The translations under genes were made by a program, and so were the position numbers. The notes under the pieces were generated by a model. That model did no database searches. It saw only the letters and a program-made list of their open reading frames with translations, and was not told where the DNA came from. Shown here in pieces: positions 36,450-45,571 of a DNA stretch of 64,000 bases. The stretch comes from Schaalia sp. JY-X169 (GTDB lineage Bacteria; Actinomycetota; Actinomycetes; Actinomycetales; Actinomycetaceae), in NCBI RefSeq assembly GCF_014069575.1, contig NZ_CP059675.1:434001-498000 (forward strand). The letters run 5' to 3'. Positions within the stretch are counted from its first letter, which is position 1. Every line of letters begins with the position of its first letter.

Positions 36450-37648
36450 TGCACCTCATCTCCATGAGTAGAGTCTTCAACTGCAGTCGTTCCTGCCGAC
36501 GCGGCTGCCTGGGCCGCTCGGTTCGCAAGAATAAGGGCGCCCATGAGCTCCGCGTTTCCGCCCAGAGCCACCTTCTCCACCGAGATCGCGTCACGGAGGA
36601 GTGGGCGGGAAGCCAATGCGGTCCGGATGGGGTCAAGGAACATGTCGCCGGCCTTGACAAGCTCGCCGCCGACCACAATTTTCGAAGGTTCGAAGAGTAT
36701 GGCGAAGTCTGCGAGGACTCCACCGACCTGCGCTGCGGCATCGACAATAACCTGTCGGCAGCCGGGGTCATCATCCATGGCAAAGTTGATCATATCGGAG
36801 AGGGAAAGCTCCCCTCGATTGAGTCGAAGGAGATCAACCAGGGCCTCTGCGCCAACCACGGTGTTGAGACACCCTCTACCCCCGCAGCGACAGATGAGCC
36901 CAGTGGGTTCTATCTGGACATGTCCAATCTCTCCAGCGGTTCCGTGCGCTCCCCTGTGTACCTCACCATTGATCTTGATTGCGGCACCCGTGGCGTACGA
37001 GGCTCTCAGGTACATCGCATTAGATACGCCACGCAGACTCCCAAAGCGACTCTCAGCGAGTAGGGCAGCATTCGCGTCATTGTCAACGAGGACGGAGCGG
37101 TTCAATCGCTTACTGAGGACCTCACCCATGGCGATGTTGTCCCATCCCGGAAGTATCCCGGGGACGGCAATCATCTCGGAGGTGGGGTCGATCGGTGCGG
37201 GCACGGCAACCCCAGCAGCCAGCAAATCTGTTGGGTGCGCCCCCATACGGTCAAGCAGTTCTGCGACGAGAATCGCTGCCCTATCCAAGGTGGTGTCCGG
37301 CCGGTGATCCACTGGAAGGGGTAGGGAGATCTTCTCTTGAATCTCTAGTGTCGAGTCGGCAATCGCCACGGCCATTCCCCGCCGCCCGATTTGCAAACCA
37401 GCTACCAACCCGCTATGACGAGCCAGGGAGACGCTCTGAGCACGCCGCCCCGAGCGGATGGTGTTCCTCGCTTCGAGGATTCCACTTTTGACAAGACGCT
37501 TGACGATGTTTGACACGGAGGCTTGGGACAAACCTGTGGACGCGGCAAGCTCAACTTGAGTTAGCTGGCCATATTTTCTGACAGCCTCAAGAACGCGCGC
37601 TGCATTTGCTTCACGAAGTGAAGACTGAGAGCCCGGTCCTGTAGTCAC
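36446..37648 (-). CDS. ROK-family transcriptional regulator (NagC/XylR type)
   Basis: A 400-residue repressor with an N-terminal winged HTH (QLTQVELAASTGLSQASVSNIVKRLVKSGIL). A ROK sugar-kinase-like domain follows with the zinc site CRCGGRGCLNT near residues 242-252 and GHVQIEP before it. It probably senses a sugar or sugar phosphate and controls the divergent importer and its own downstream ABC ATPase and isomerase genes. The 279-bp space to the gguA start contains repeats that could be its operators. Confidence 0.92.
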   Translation of the reverse strand: MTTGPGSQSSLREANAARVLEAVRKYGQLTQVELAASTGLSQASVSNIVKRLVKSGILEARNTIRSGRRAQSVSLARHSGLVAGLQIGRRGMAVAIADSTLEIQEKISLPLPVDHRPDTTLDRAAILVAELLDRMGAHPTDLLAAGVAVPAPIDPTSEMIAVPGILPGWDNIAMGEVLSKRLNRSVLVDNDANAALLAESRFGSLRGVSNAMYLRASYATGAAIKINGEVHRGAHGTAGEIGHVQIEPTGLICRCGGRGCLNTVVGAEALVDLLRLNRGELSLSDMINFAMDDDPGCRQVIVDAAAQVGGVLADFAILFEPSKIVVGGELVKAGDMFLDPIRTALASRPLLRDAISVEKVALGGNAELMGALILANRAAQAAASAGTTAVEDSTHGDEVQ

Positions 37649-37720
37649 GGCCTGATCTTACCAGTTTCTCCTTCATCAACCCGTTCATATGCCGGGAAGG
37701 TGTCTCCCCACTATGTCTTT

Positions 37721-37744
37721 ATATCGTGAAGATAAGATATCGTG
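37721..37744. promoter_or_regulatory. Candidate ROK operator/promoter between the divergent sugar genes
   Basis: Two direct copies of ATATCGTG (37721-37728 and 37737-37744) lie 16 bases apart in an AT-rich segment, with a TAAGAT -10-like box between them. A related ATATCGTT occurs at 37871-37878. Helical-turn spacing and position fit a regulator site, but binding is inference. Confidence 0.45.
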
Positions 37745-37927
37745 TGACTCAAGTGTGGGAGCCTTCCGATAGCAGGGAAAACCCTCTCTAGAACGACGAA
37801 GTTCGTGTATGCGGAAGGTAACAGTCTGGTAACAGATTGACTTTTAGAAGTGAAGACTAAGCGGTGAGGTATATCGTTTCAGGCGGGACAAATGGTCCCA
37901 TCCACTCAAAGAAGCGTTGGAGGATGC

Positions 37928-39529
37928 ATGGCACAGAAGCCGCCCCCAATCCTGGAGATGCGTGGCATTGTCAAGGAGTTCCCGGGCGTTCGCGCCCTCG
38001 ACGATGTGACCATGACCGTGCGTCGCGGGGACATTCATTCAATATGTGGAGAGAACGGAGCTGGCAAGTCAACCCTTATGAAGGTCCTTTCGGGGGTCTG
38101 GCCTTCGGGGACCTATGAGGGGGAGATCTTTTTTGATGGTGGTCTCGTAGAGTTCTCCAACATCAAGGCCTCCGAGCATGCTGGAATCGTCATCATCCAC
38201 CAGGAGTTGGCACTCATTCCTGAACTCTCCGTGACAGAGAACGTCTTCCTGGGATCGGAGATCATCAACCGGGGCCTAATCGACTGGGATGAGCAGCGGA
38301 AGGTCACTAGGGACCTGCTCGCCCGTGTGGGGCTGGCGATTGACCCGAACACCCCGATTAAGAACCTAGGTGTTGGGCAGCAGCAGCTGGTTGAGATCGC
38401 CAAAGCACTGGCCAAAGATGTGAAGCTGTTGATCTTCGACGAGCCGACCTCGGCGCTCAATGAAGAAGACTCTGCCAACCTGCTGGATCTGATGCGTAGT
38501 TTGAAAGCCAAGGGCATCACCTGCATCATGATCTCCCACAAACTCAATGAGATTGCTGCTATCTCGGATGCGGTCACAGTCATCCGCGATGGCAAGACAG
38601 TTGAAACGTATGATGTTGTTGCTGGAAAAGTGGATGAGGATCGCATCATTCGTTCGATGGTGGGACGCTCTCTTGACAACCGGTATCCTGACCACTTTTC
38701 ACGTCCAGGGGAGACCATGTTTGAGGTCAAGAACTGGAGTGTTGAGCACGCGACGATTCCGGATCGCCTGGCGGTAAATGATGCTTCCTTCAAGGTTAGT
38801 AAGGGTGAAGTAGTCGGGTTTGCGGGGCTCATGGGAGCCGGTCGCACCGAACTAGCGCGGTCGCTGTTTGGCCGGACCTATGGGCAGTACCTGGGTGGTG
38901 AGCTGCTGATCAACGGAGAGAAGAAGAACCTTACGAACGTCCAAGGGGCCATCAATGCCGGTCTCGCCTATGTTCCTGAGGACCGGAAGACGCTGGGTCT
39001 TAACCTCTTGGACTCCATCCAGCGGACCATTGTCAGTGCCAACCTGAAGGCCATCATCAAAGGCGGCTTGCTGGATCTGTCGGAGGAGACCTCGGTAGCC
39101 GAGAAGTACCGCAAGGACCTCCAGATCAAGACGTCATCGGTGCGTGACGGGGTCACGACGCTTTCCGGTGGAAACCAGCAGAAGGTCGTGCTCGGAAAGT
39201 GGCTCTACCCAGACCCCGAAGTGCTCCTGCTGGATGAACCGACAAGAGGTATCGATGTCGGCGCAAAGTTTGAGATCTACAGGCTCATATTCCAGCTGGC
39301 AGACGAGGGGCGAGCGGTCATCGTCATTTCCTCGGAGCTGCCGGAACTACTGGGGATCTGCGATCGGATCTATACGATCTGTGAAGGCAGAATTACCGGC
39401 GTTGTAGATGCCAAAGTAACTAGTCAAGAGGAGTTGATGCGCCTCATGACGCTATCGTCCTCGACAACAAGAGAGACCGACGCTGAACTCGTGGGCGCGG
39501 TTGCCACGAATACCCAGATTACCGATTGA
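37928..39529 (+). CDS. gguA: Multiple-monosaccharide ABC importer, double ATPase (GguA/XylG type)
   Basis: A 533-residue protein with two ABC units. The first has Walker A GENGAGKST and Walker B LLIFDEPTSAL. The second has a degenerate GLMGAGRTE Walker A and signature LSGGNQQKV with Walker B LLLDEPTRGIDVG, the classic CUT2 arrangement. It drives uptake of xylose, arabinose, galactose or glucose with GguB and ChvE. ATG 37928 is chosen because GGAGG lies 5 bases upstream. It is the first gene of a three-gene operon opposite the ROK regulator. Confidence 0.92.
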   Translation: MAQKPPPILEMRGIVKEFPGVRALDDVTMTVRRGDIHSICGENGAGKSTLMKVLSGVWPSGTYEGEIFFDGGLVEFSNIKASEHAGIVIIHQELALIPELSVTENVFLGSEIINRGLIDWDEQRKVTRDLLARVGLAIDPNTPIKNLGVGQQQLVEIAKALAKDVKLLIFDEPTSALNEEDSANLLDLMRSLKAKGITCIMISHKLNEIAAISDAVTVIRDGKTVETYDVVAGKVDEDRIIRSMVGRSLDNRYPDHFSRPGETMFEVKNWSVEHATIPDRLAVNDASFKVSKGEVVGFAGLMGAGRTELARSLFGRTYGQYLGGELLINGEKKNLTNVQGAINAGLAYVPEDRKTLGLNLLDSIQRTIVSANLKAIIKGGLLDLSEETSVAEKYRKDLQIKTSSVRDGVTTLSGGNQQKVVLGKWLYPDPEVLLLDEPTRGIDVGAKFEIYRLIFQLADEGRAVIVISSELPELLGICDRIYTICEGRITGVVDAKVTSQEELMRLMTLSSSTTRETDAELVGAVATNTQITD

Positions 39530-39547
39530 GACGACAGGACTCACAAA

Positions 39548-40864
39548 ATGAACAAACTTAAGGAAGTGTTCGGGGGCAACATACAGCAGTACACCATGAT
39601 CATTGCTCTGGTTGCTCTGGTTGCTATCTTCCAAGTCATGTCTGGAGGGCGCATGCTTACGCCCTCGAACATGCAAAACCTGATCTCTGGTAATGCCTAC
39701 GTTCTGATTTTGGCAATTGGCATGGTCATGGTGATCGTGATCGGGCAGATCGACTTGTCAGTTGGTTCCGTCGCGGGCCTGGTTGGCATGGTTGTAGCGC
39801 TATCCATTCAAAGCCTGGGGATTCCATGGTGGCTTGGAATGCTGGTTGGTATTGCCGTTGGAATCCTCATCGGCTCCTGGCAAGGATTCTGGCTCGCTCA
39901 GATGGGTATTCCGGGGTTCATTACGACTCTTGCGGGTCTACTCATGTTCCGCGGGGTGGTCATCTGGATCTCGGGCTCAATCTCGGTTCCAGTACCGCGT
40001 GAGTTCGCGACTCTTGGTGCGGGGTACCTGCCGGAATGGGGACCAAACACGGGGTTTAACAACTCCACACTGCTACTGGGCATCTTGGGTATCGCCTACT
40101 TCACCTGGGCCCAGTTCAGGAAGTTTGCGAAGGCGCAGAAGCGCGGCGAGAACATGCCGATCTGGGCGCCAATCTCACGCTCCGTCCTCATCGCACTTAT
40201 CATCGGATACTTGACGTACTTGTTCGGTACCGGTCGCCCCGGCACATCGTTCCCAATTCCGGGTCTGATCCTGCTCGCGCTGGTGATCATTTACCACATC
40301 ATCACTCAACGTACCGCTTTCGGACGGCACATCTACGCGGTGGGTGGGAACCGAGCAGCGGCTGCCCTGTCCGGTGTGAACACCAAACGCACCTACTTCT
40401 TGGTCATGGTGAACATGTCCTTCCTTGCCGCCATTGCCGGAATCCTCTTCGTAGGTCGCGCTACCTCGGCAGGTCCTAATGATGGCAACAGCTGGGAGCT
40501 TGACGCGATTGCCGCTGTGTTTATTGGTGGTGCGGCTGTCTCGGGCGGTATCGGTACGGTTTTCGGCTCTATGATCGGTGGCCTCGTGATGGCAACACTG
40601 AACAATGGGCTGATGCTCCTCGGTGTTGGTCAAGATCGCACAGCAGTTATCAAAGGCCTGGTGTTGCTTGCAGCAGTTGCCTTCGATGTCTACAACAAGC
40701 AACAGGGCCGCCCATCGATAATCGGCAGACTTATGCGCTTCTCGTCGAAAGACGGCGACGGGGAGAAGGGAATAGAAGACGTGATGGTGTCACTCGAGCC
40801 TGCCAATGCGGGGCCTGAGAGTGATGCACAGACCGATCCCAACCGTCCGATCCCAACCGAATGA
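39548..40864 (+). CDS. gguB: Multiple-monosaccharide ABC importer permease (GguB/XylH type)
   Basis: A 438-residue permease with about ten membrane helices and the CUT2 family segments VIVIGQIDLSVGSVAGLVGM and LDAIAAVFIGGAAVSGGIGTVFGSMIGG, the coupling region. It starts 18 bases after gguA. The C-terminal ~45 residues are hydrophilic and cytoplasmic. An 84-base gap with a small stem (GGCTTC/GAAGCC near 40918-40935) separates it from the binding-protein gene and may adjust relative expression. Confidence 0.92.
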   Translation: MNKLKEVFGGNIQQYTMIIALVALVAIFQVMSGGRMLTPSNMQNLISGNAYVLILAIGMVMVIVIGQIDLSVGSVAGLVGMVVALSIQSLGIPWWLGMLVGIAVGILIGSWQGFWLAQMGIPGFITTLAGLLMFRGVVIWISGSISVPVPREFATLGAGYLPEWGPNTGFNNSTLLLGILGIAYFTWAQFRKFAKAQKRGENMPIWAPISRSVLIALIIGYLTYLFGTGRPGTSFPIPGLILLALVIIYHIITQRTAFGRHIYAVGGNRAAAALSGVNTKRTYFLVMVNMSFLAAIAGILFVGRATSAGPNDGNSWELDAIAAVFIGGAAVSGGIGTVFGSMIGGLVMATLNNGLMLLGVGQDRTAVIKGLVLLAAVAFDVYNKQQGRPSIIGRLMRFSSKDGDGEKGIEDVMVSLEPANAGPESDAQTDPNRPIPTE

Positions 40865-40948
40865 TCACTAAGAACCTGAACGCGGCCGCCGGCTGATTCG
40901 TTCAAAGCATGAAATGGGCTTCTGGAAGGAAGCCGTGAAAGGAAAACA

Positions 40949-42079
40949 ATGAAACGACGTATTGCAGGGTTTGCCGCAGTTGCGGCGGTGGCCGCCCTTT
41001 CGTTGAGCGCTTGTGGTGGTGGCCGTACCGGTACCGAAGAGGAGTCAACCGGTGGCGCGGAGTCCGGTGGGGATGCAGCGGCAGCCGGTGGTTTCGCCGC
41101 TGATGCAGCCATTGGTGTGTCATTGCCTTGGCTTGGCACTCAGAACTGGAAAGAAGCAGACACGATGTTCCAAGAGGAACTCGCGGCTGCTGGTTTCACC
41201 CCAATCGTGCAGGCTGCTGACAACAAGGTTGCCCAGCAGCAACAGCAGATTGAAGCAATGATCGAACAGGGTGCGAAGGTCATCGTGGTTGGCCCCATCG
41301 ATGGCACTCAACTTGGTTCCGTCCTTGAGAAGGCAGCTGCCGAGGGTGTCTACATCATCGGATATGACCGAATGATTGAGAACACCGAGGCCGTGGATGG
41401 TGTCGTGCAGTTCGGCTCCATCCGCACCGGTGAGCTCCAGGGACAGGCACTTCTCGACGGCCTTGCCGCAGAGAAGGGTGAACCTCCATACAACATCGAG
41501 CTCTTCGCGGGTGGCCCAGCTGACCCCAACGCGCAGCTGTTCTTCGATGGCGCAATGACAGTTCTGCAACCCAAGATCGATGACGGCACGCTGGTCGTCG
41601 TTTCAGGTCAGACGGACTTCACCCAGGCCGCAACGCAGGACTGGGACAACGGTAAGGCGCAGGCGCGAATGGACTCCATCCTCGCGGGTAACTACGCAGA
41701 CAAGGAAATCCAGGGTGTCCTCTCACCGAATGATGGCATTGCGCGAGCAATCATCACCTCGGCAGAGCAAGCCGGTCAGGCAATCCCGGTTGTTTCAGGC
41801 CTTGATGCAGAGAACGAGTCCATCGTTTGGATCGCCCAGGGCAAGCAGTACTCCACAGTCGCGAAGCCGACGCAGGACCTGGTTGCTGCAACGATTGAGA
41901 TCATCAAGTCTCTCCAGGCCGGAAATGGCATGCCTGAGCCGAGCGAAACGATCGACAACGGAGTAAGGGAAGTTGGCGTTTATGCCCTTGAGCCCGTGGT
42001 CGTTACACAGGCCAATCTCAAAGAGGTGTTCGCCAACGATCCGGAGCGCATGGCTTTGATTGACGAGAACCTCAAGTAG
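40949..42079 (+). CDS. chvE: Multiple-monosaccharide ABC importer substrate-binding lipoprotein (ChvE type)
   Basis: A 376-residue lipoprotein with a signal and lipobox LSAC followed by GGG, an acidic Gly/Ser linker, and a periplasmic-binding-protein type I fold (IGVSLPWLGTQNWKEADTMFQEELAAAGF, EAMIEQGAKVIVVGPIDG, VQGVLSPNDGIARAI-like segment). It captures aldoses outside the cell and passes them to GguB. Strong GGAAGG and AAAGGA sites precede ATG 40949. The operon ends in a hairpin just downstream. Confidence 0.92.
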   Translation: MKRRIAGFAAVAAVAALSLSACGGGRTGTEEESTGGAESGGDAAAAGGFAADAAIGVSLPWLGTQNWKEADTMFQEELAAAGFTPIVQAADNKVAQQQQQIEAMIEQGAKVIVVGPIDGTQLGSVLEKAAAEGVYIIGYDRMIENTEAVDGVVQFGSIRTGELQGQALLDGLAAEKGEPPYNIELFAGGPADPNAQLFFDGAMTVLQPKIDDGTLVVVSGQTDFTQAATQDWDNGKAQARMDSILAGNYADKEIQGVLSPNDGIARAIITSAEQAGQAIPVVSGLDAENESIVWIAQGKQYSTVAKPTQDLVAATIEIIKSLQAGNGMPEPSETIDNGVREVGVYALEPVVVTQANLKEVFANDPERMALIDENLK

Positions 42080-42091
42080 AGCAGTACTAAA

Positions 42092-42133
42092 ATGCGATTG
42101 GGTGGGTGTCTTCGGGCACCTGCCCTTTCGCAT
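42092..42133 (+). terminator. UUCG-tetraloop hairpin after the sugar importer operon
   Basis: An extended imperfect stem from ATGCGA to TCGCAT closes on a C-TTCG-G tetraloop at 42110-42115. It lies 12 bases after the chvE stop. No long T-run follows, so termination strength is uncertain. Confidence 0.65.
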
Positions 42134-42185
42134 GTGTGGCCGACCGCGCTATCTTCACTCGTCAAAGCTTCGATAGATTGGACCC

Positions 42186-43205
42186 ATGAGCGTTGTGGAT
42201 GCAGACAGCAAGCGGATCCTCCTAGCGGCCCCACGCGGGTATTGCGCGGGGGTTGACCGGGCCGTGGAAGCCGTGGAACGCGCGCTGCAACTCCACGGCG
42301 CACCCGTGTACGTGCGCAAGGAAATCGTTCACAACAAGTTTGTTGTAGAGACGCTGACTGATCGGGGTGCGATCTTCGTTGAGGAGGTTGATGAGATTCC
42401 CGAGGGCGCGGTGACCGTGTTCTCCGCCCACGGAGTTTCACCTCAGGTTCACGCGGACGCGGAGGCACGATCGTTGCGGACCATTGATGCCACCTGCCCG
42501 CTGGTGACCAAGGTGCACCGCGAAGCCGTACGGTTTGCGGAGCGAGACTACGACATCGTCCTCGTCGGTCACAAGGGACACGAAGAGGTTGAGGGCACTT
42601 ACGGTGAAGCGCCCGACCACATCCAGATTGTGGGAACGCCCGAGGACGTGGACCAGGTTGTAGTTCGTGACCCGGAGCGGGTTGTGTGGATTTCGCAGAC
42701 CACACTGAGCGTCGACGAAACAATGGAGACCGTCGGTCGCCTTAGGCAGCGGTTCCCTGCCCTCATTGACCCGCCCTCGGACGACATTTGCTATGCCACG
42801 CAGAACCGCCAGGAAGCGGTCAAGGCCATTGGCGCTCAGGCCGACGTGATGGTCGTGGTGGGTTCGGCGAACTCTTCGAACTCAGTTCGGCTTGTCGAGG
42901 TCGCCCTCGAAGCGGGCGCTGGTGCCTCATACCGCGTTGATAAGGCCGCCGAACTGGACCCGAAGTGGTTCGAGGACGTCAACACGGTTGGCGTCACCTC
43001 GGGAGCCTCTGTTCCAGAGATCCTAGTCAAGGACGTTATCACTTGGCTGCAAGACCGCGGGTTTGGTGAGGTTGAAGAGGTTCGCACCCAGGTTGAGACC
43101 ATCACTTTCGCACTTCCGCGCAACCTGAAGAATGACCTGAAGAATAACGGTCTCCTTCCCCTGCACGTCAAGGGCAGGTCGCCAGCGCCGAATCACACGC
43201 GCTAG
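42186..43205 (+). CDS. ispH: 4-hydroxy-3-methylbut-2-enyl diphosphate reductase
   Basis: A 339-residue iron-sulfur enzyme that makes IPP and DMAPP in the last MEP-pathway step. The three cluster cysteines are visible in [13 protein letters not shown] (residue ~18), TCPLVTKVH (~104) and the ICYATQNRQ region (~200). The substrate segments [10 protein letters not shown] and [15 protein letters not shown] are present as well. It starts with ATG 42186. The product feeds the isoprenyl transferase encoded at 31 kb and quinone synthesis. Confidence 0.97.
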   Translation: MSVVDADSKRILLAAPRGYCAGVDRAVEAVERALQLHGAPVYVRKEIVHNKFVVETLTDRGAIFVEEVDEIPEGAVTVFSAHGVSPQVHADAEARSLRTIDATCPLVTKVHREAVRFAERDYDIVLVGHKGHEEVEGTYGEAPDHIQIVGTPEDVDQVVVRDPERVVWISQTTLSVDETMETVGRLRQRFPALIDPPSDDICYATQNRQEAVKAIGAQADVMVVVGSANSSNSVRLVEVALEAGAGASYRVDKAAELDPKWFEDVNTVGVTSGASVPEILVKDVITWLQDRGFGEVEEVRTQVETITFALPRNLKNDLKNNGLLPLHVKGRSPAPNHTR

Positions 43206-43280
43206 TCGCGTCCCGCTCTGAGCCGGTTCTCACCGAATCGGAGAGGTCTATTCGCGCCCACCTCATTTAGACTGGGGGGC

Positions 43281-44381
43281 GTGTCTTTGACTATTGGTAT
43301 TGCTGGACTGCCCAACGTTGGCAAGTCGACCCTGTTTAACGCCCTCACCCGCGCCACGGTTCTGGCTGCAAACTACCCGTTTGCGACCATTGAACCCAAC
43401 GTCGGAATGGTGCCACTGCCCGACGAGCGGCTGGCGAAGCTCGGGAGTCTCTATGACTCTCAGAAGCTGGTTCCCGCCGTGGTGTCGTTCGTCGACATCG
43501 CGGGAATCGTCCGCGGAGCTTCACAAGGGGAGGGGCTGGGCAACCAGTTCCTCGCCAACATTCGTGAAGCCGACGCCATCTGCCTGGTGACCCGCGTGTT
43601 TGCTGACGAGGACGTCGTACACGTCGACGGTCGCATCAACCCTGAAGATGACATCGAGACGATCACTACCGAGCTGCTTCTGGCGGACCTGCAGACCATC
43701 GAAAAGGCAATCCCGCGGCTTGAAAAAGAGGTGCGGGGCAAGAAGACCGAGAAGGTCTTCCTCGACACCGCGCTTGCGGCCCAAAAGCTGCTGTCGGAAG
43801 GCAAGCTGCTGTCCGGGCCCGAGGGTGCGAAGTTGGATCAGGACGCGCTGCGTTCCTTCCAACTCATGACCTCTAAACCCTTCATCTACGTGTTCAACAT
43901 GGACCAGGACGGGCTAGCAAACCAGGACCTACAGGCTGAACTCAGCACCCTGGTGGCGCCCTCGCCCGCGATATTCCTCGACGCGCAGTTGGAATCAGAA
44001 CTGGTGGAGTTGGACGAGGACGATGCTCGCGAACTGCTGGCGGAGACGGGACAGGAAGAGTCCGGCCTCGACCAACTGGCGCGGGTCGGCTTTGACACCC
44101 TCGGGCTGCAGACCTACCTGACTGCGGGTCCCAAGGAATCACGTGCCTGGACCATCAAGAAGGGCGCCACTGCGCCCGAGGCGGCGGGTGTGATCCACAC
44201 TGACTTCCAGAAGGGCTTCATCAAGGCGGAGATCATCGGCTTTGACGAACTCATGGAGCACGGCTCCCTTGTCGAAGCGCGCTCGAAGGGGAAGGTCCGC
44301 ATGGAGGGCAAGGAATACGTCATGCGCGATGGCGACGTGGTGGAGTTCAGGACAGGGCTAACGTCTGGGGGAAAGAAGTGA
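43281..44381 (+). CDS. ychF: Ribosome-associated ATPase YchF with replaced C-terminus
   Basis: An Obg-family P-loop protein of 366 residues: G1 GLPNVGKSTL at residues 8-17, G3 DIAGIV, an NMDQD-type G4 region, a coiled-coil arm and a TGS domain. Most YchF proteins end ...DGDV(V/M)xFRFNV. Here the frame reads GDVVEFR and then TGLTSGGKK-stop. The switch at 44351 coincides with the sequence repeated at four downstream sites that keep the FRFNV-stop ending. I therefore take this end as attL of an inserted element. GTG 43281 follows a G-rich site. Confidence 0.95.
   Translation: MSLTIGIAGLPNVGKSTLFNALTRATVLAANYPFATIEPNVGMVPLPDERLAKLGSLYDSQKLVPAVVSFVDIAGIVRGASQGEGLGNQFLANIREADAICLVTRVFADEDVVHVDGRINPEDDIETITTELLLADLQTIEKAIPRLEKEVRGKKTEKVFLDTALAAQKLLSEGKLLSGPEGAKLDQDALRSFQLMTSKPFIYVFNMDQDGLANQDLQAELSTLVAPSPAIFLDAQLESELVELDEDDARELLAETGQEESGLDQLARVGFDTLGLQTYLTAGPKESRAWTIKKGATAPEAAGVIHTDFQKGFIKAEIIGFDELMEHGSLVEARSKGKVRMEGKEYVMRDGDVVEFRTGLTSGGKK
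44335..44351 (+). repeat. Putative attL core in the 3' end of ychF
   Basis: ACGTGGTGGAGTTCAGG (encoding the end of D-V-V-E-F-R) is identical over 17 bases to 58397-58413. Shorter matches occur at 56018-56035, 60443-60460 and 61857-61874. After this point the ychF sequence diverges from the conserved FNV-stop ending. Confidence 0.75.
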
Positions 44382-45571
44382 GCCCCGCGGACGTGACCCG
44401 CGACTCCCGGCATTCGACACCCGTGGATCGGCTATTGCTGCGTTTGAGAGACGCTCGTGAGGCCGCTGGGTTGTCTACTGACGAGCTGGACCGCGAGCTC
44501 ATCCTCGGCCCCGGGTGGGTGTCCAGTTTTGAGTCTGGCGAGACGCTGCCTGATCTCGACACCCTCTTCGTCTTGATCGAGCGACTCGGTGTGGACCCAG
44601 TCGCTGCCTTCAGTAATCTGGAGGACGATGACGAGGAGGTGCGTCCAGCAGAGATGGCCCGCCAGATTCGCGCCGAGCAAGTGAATGGAGATCTCGTCAT
44701 CCATTTTCAGTACGCCAAGTACGACGCGCAGTACACCCTCGAGAACGCCACCCTCGAGCAATTCGAAGAGGTCCTCAAAGCGTTGCGTGATGGCTTGGCT
44801 CTCCTGGTAGCCGCGCGCGACGAAGACGAAGAGGAGCTCAAGCAGATCAAGACCAGTGCTGTGGCTGCAGCCTTCTTGAAGGCCGTTGAGATCTGGCCCG
44901 AGGCCAATGCTTCTGACCTGTGGTGGTTCATCATCTATCGCGCCTACTGCGACCCCTACAACCACCCCGCTGAGTACGCCCGACTGGACTTTGTGCAGTC
45001 GTGGAAGCGAACTGGCGGATGGGCGCTGGAAGAGATCATGGTGAGGCACTACCGGGGGGCTCTGGCCGAGCGGGGCATCTCGATTGAGATCGCCAACGGT
45101 TCTCGCAAGGCTGATCTCATGGATCAGTTCGACGTTCCCTCGCGCTTGGAGTCGGACAAGGTCGATGTCTTTCTCCTGGGCCCTGACGACCGAGTCTTCG
45201 GCGTCGTGCACGTCAAGGCGAGTTTCGCCGAGCGGCGGACTGATGACGTGCCGATGAGCGAAGCGCTGATCGCGAAGGGCTACTTCTCGCCCCTATGGAC
45301 GATGGATTGCAAATCTACGCCAGCGGCCAGGCCCGTTAATAAGGGCGAGCTTGGCCTGGTGCAGGGGCGGCGCTCTGCCAAGCGAAAGGACTTCGAGGAC
45401 GACGGTTCGTTCTCTGCGTGCTTCTCCTACAACGGCAACACGTTGCCCTCGCTGGACCCGGACAAGGTCGCCGCGCCGATCGTTGTGTGCGACTTCTCTG
45501 ACCCGGATGACGCCTTCGTGGAGCACGTCGTGGCTGCTTGGAAGCGTTTTGCTGCTTCAGACCGTGAATAG
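44378..45571 (+). CDS. BsaWI/AgeI-like type II restriction endonuclease with N-terminal HTH
   Basis: A 397-residue protein. Residues ~17-80 form an XRE-like HTH (RLRDAREAAGLSTDELDRELILGPGWVSSFESG). A helical middle is followed by a C-terminal nuclease domain with DVFLLGPDDRVFGVVHVKASFAERR, where K280 and the KxSxxER pattern match the CCGG-family enzymes (BsaWI, AgeI, SgrAI). The partner methyltransferase gene converges and overlaps by 15 bases. GTG 44378 overlaps the ychF stop by 4 bases; GTG 44423 is an alternative. The HTH could let the enzyme control its own expression. The recognition site with a CCGG core is inferred. Confidence 0.75.
   Translation: MSPADVTRDSRHSTPVDRLLLRLRDAREAAGLSTDELDRELILGPGWVSSFESGETLPDLDTLFVLIERLGVDPVAAFSNLEDDDEEVRPAEMARQIRAEQVNGDLVIHFQYAKYDAQYTLENATLEQFEEVLKALRDGLALLVAARDEDEEELKQIKTSAVAAAFLKAVEIWPEANASDLWWFIIYRAYCDPYNHPAEYARLDFVQSWKRTGGWALEEIMVRHYRGALAERGISIEIANGSRKADLMDQFDVPSRLESDKVDVFLLGPDDRVFGVVHVKASFAERRTDDVPMSEALIAKGYFSPLWTMDCKSTPAARPVNKGELGLVQGRRSAKRKDFEDDGSFSACFSYNGNTLPSLDPDKVAAPIVVCDFSDPDDAFVEHVVAAWKRFAASDRE

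Noticed and set aside
36443-37307. Plus-strand frames opposite the ROK regulator
   Set aside because: They are antisense to a well-supported regulator and contain no motif.
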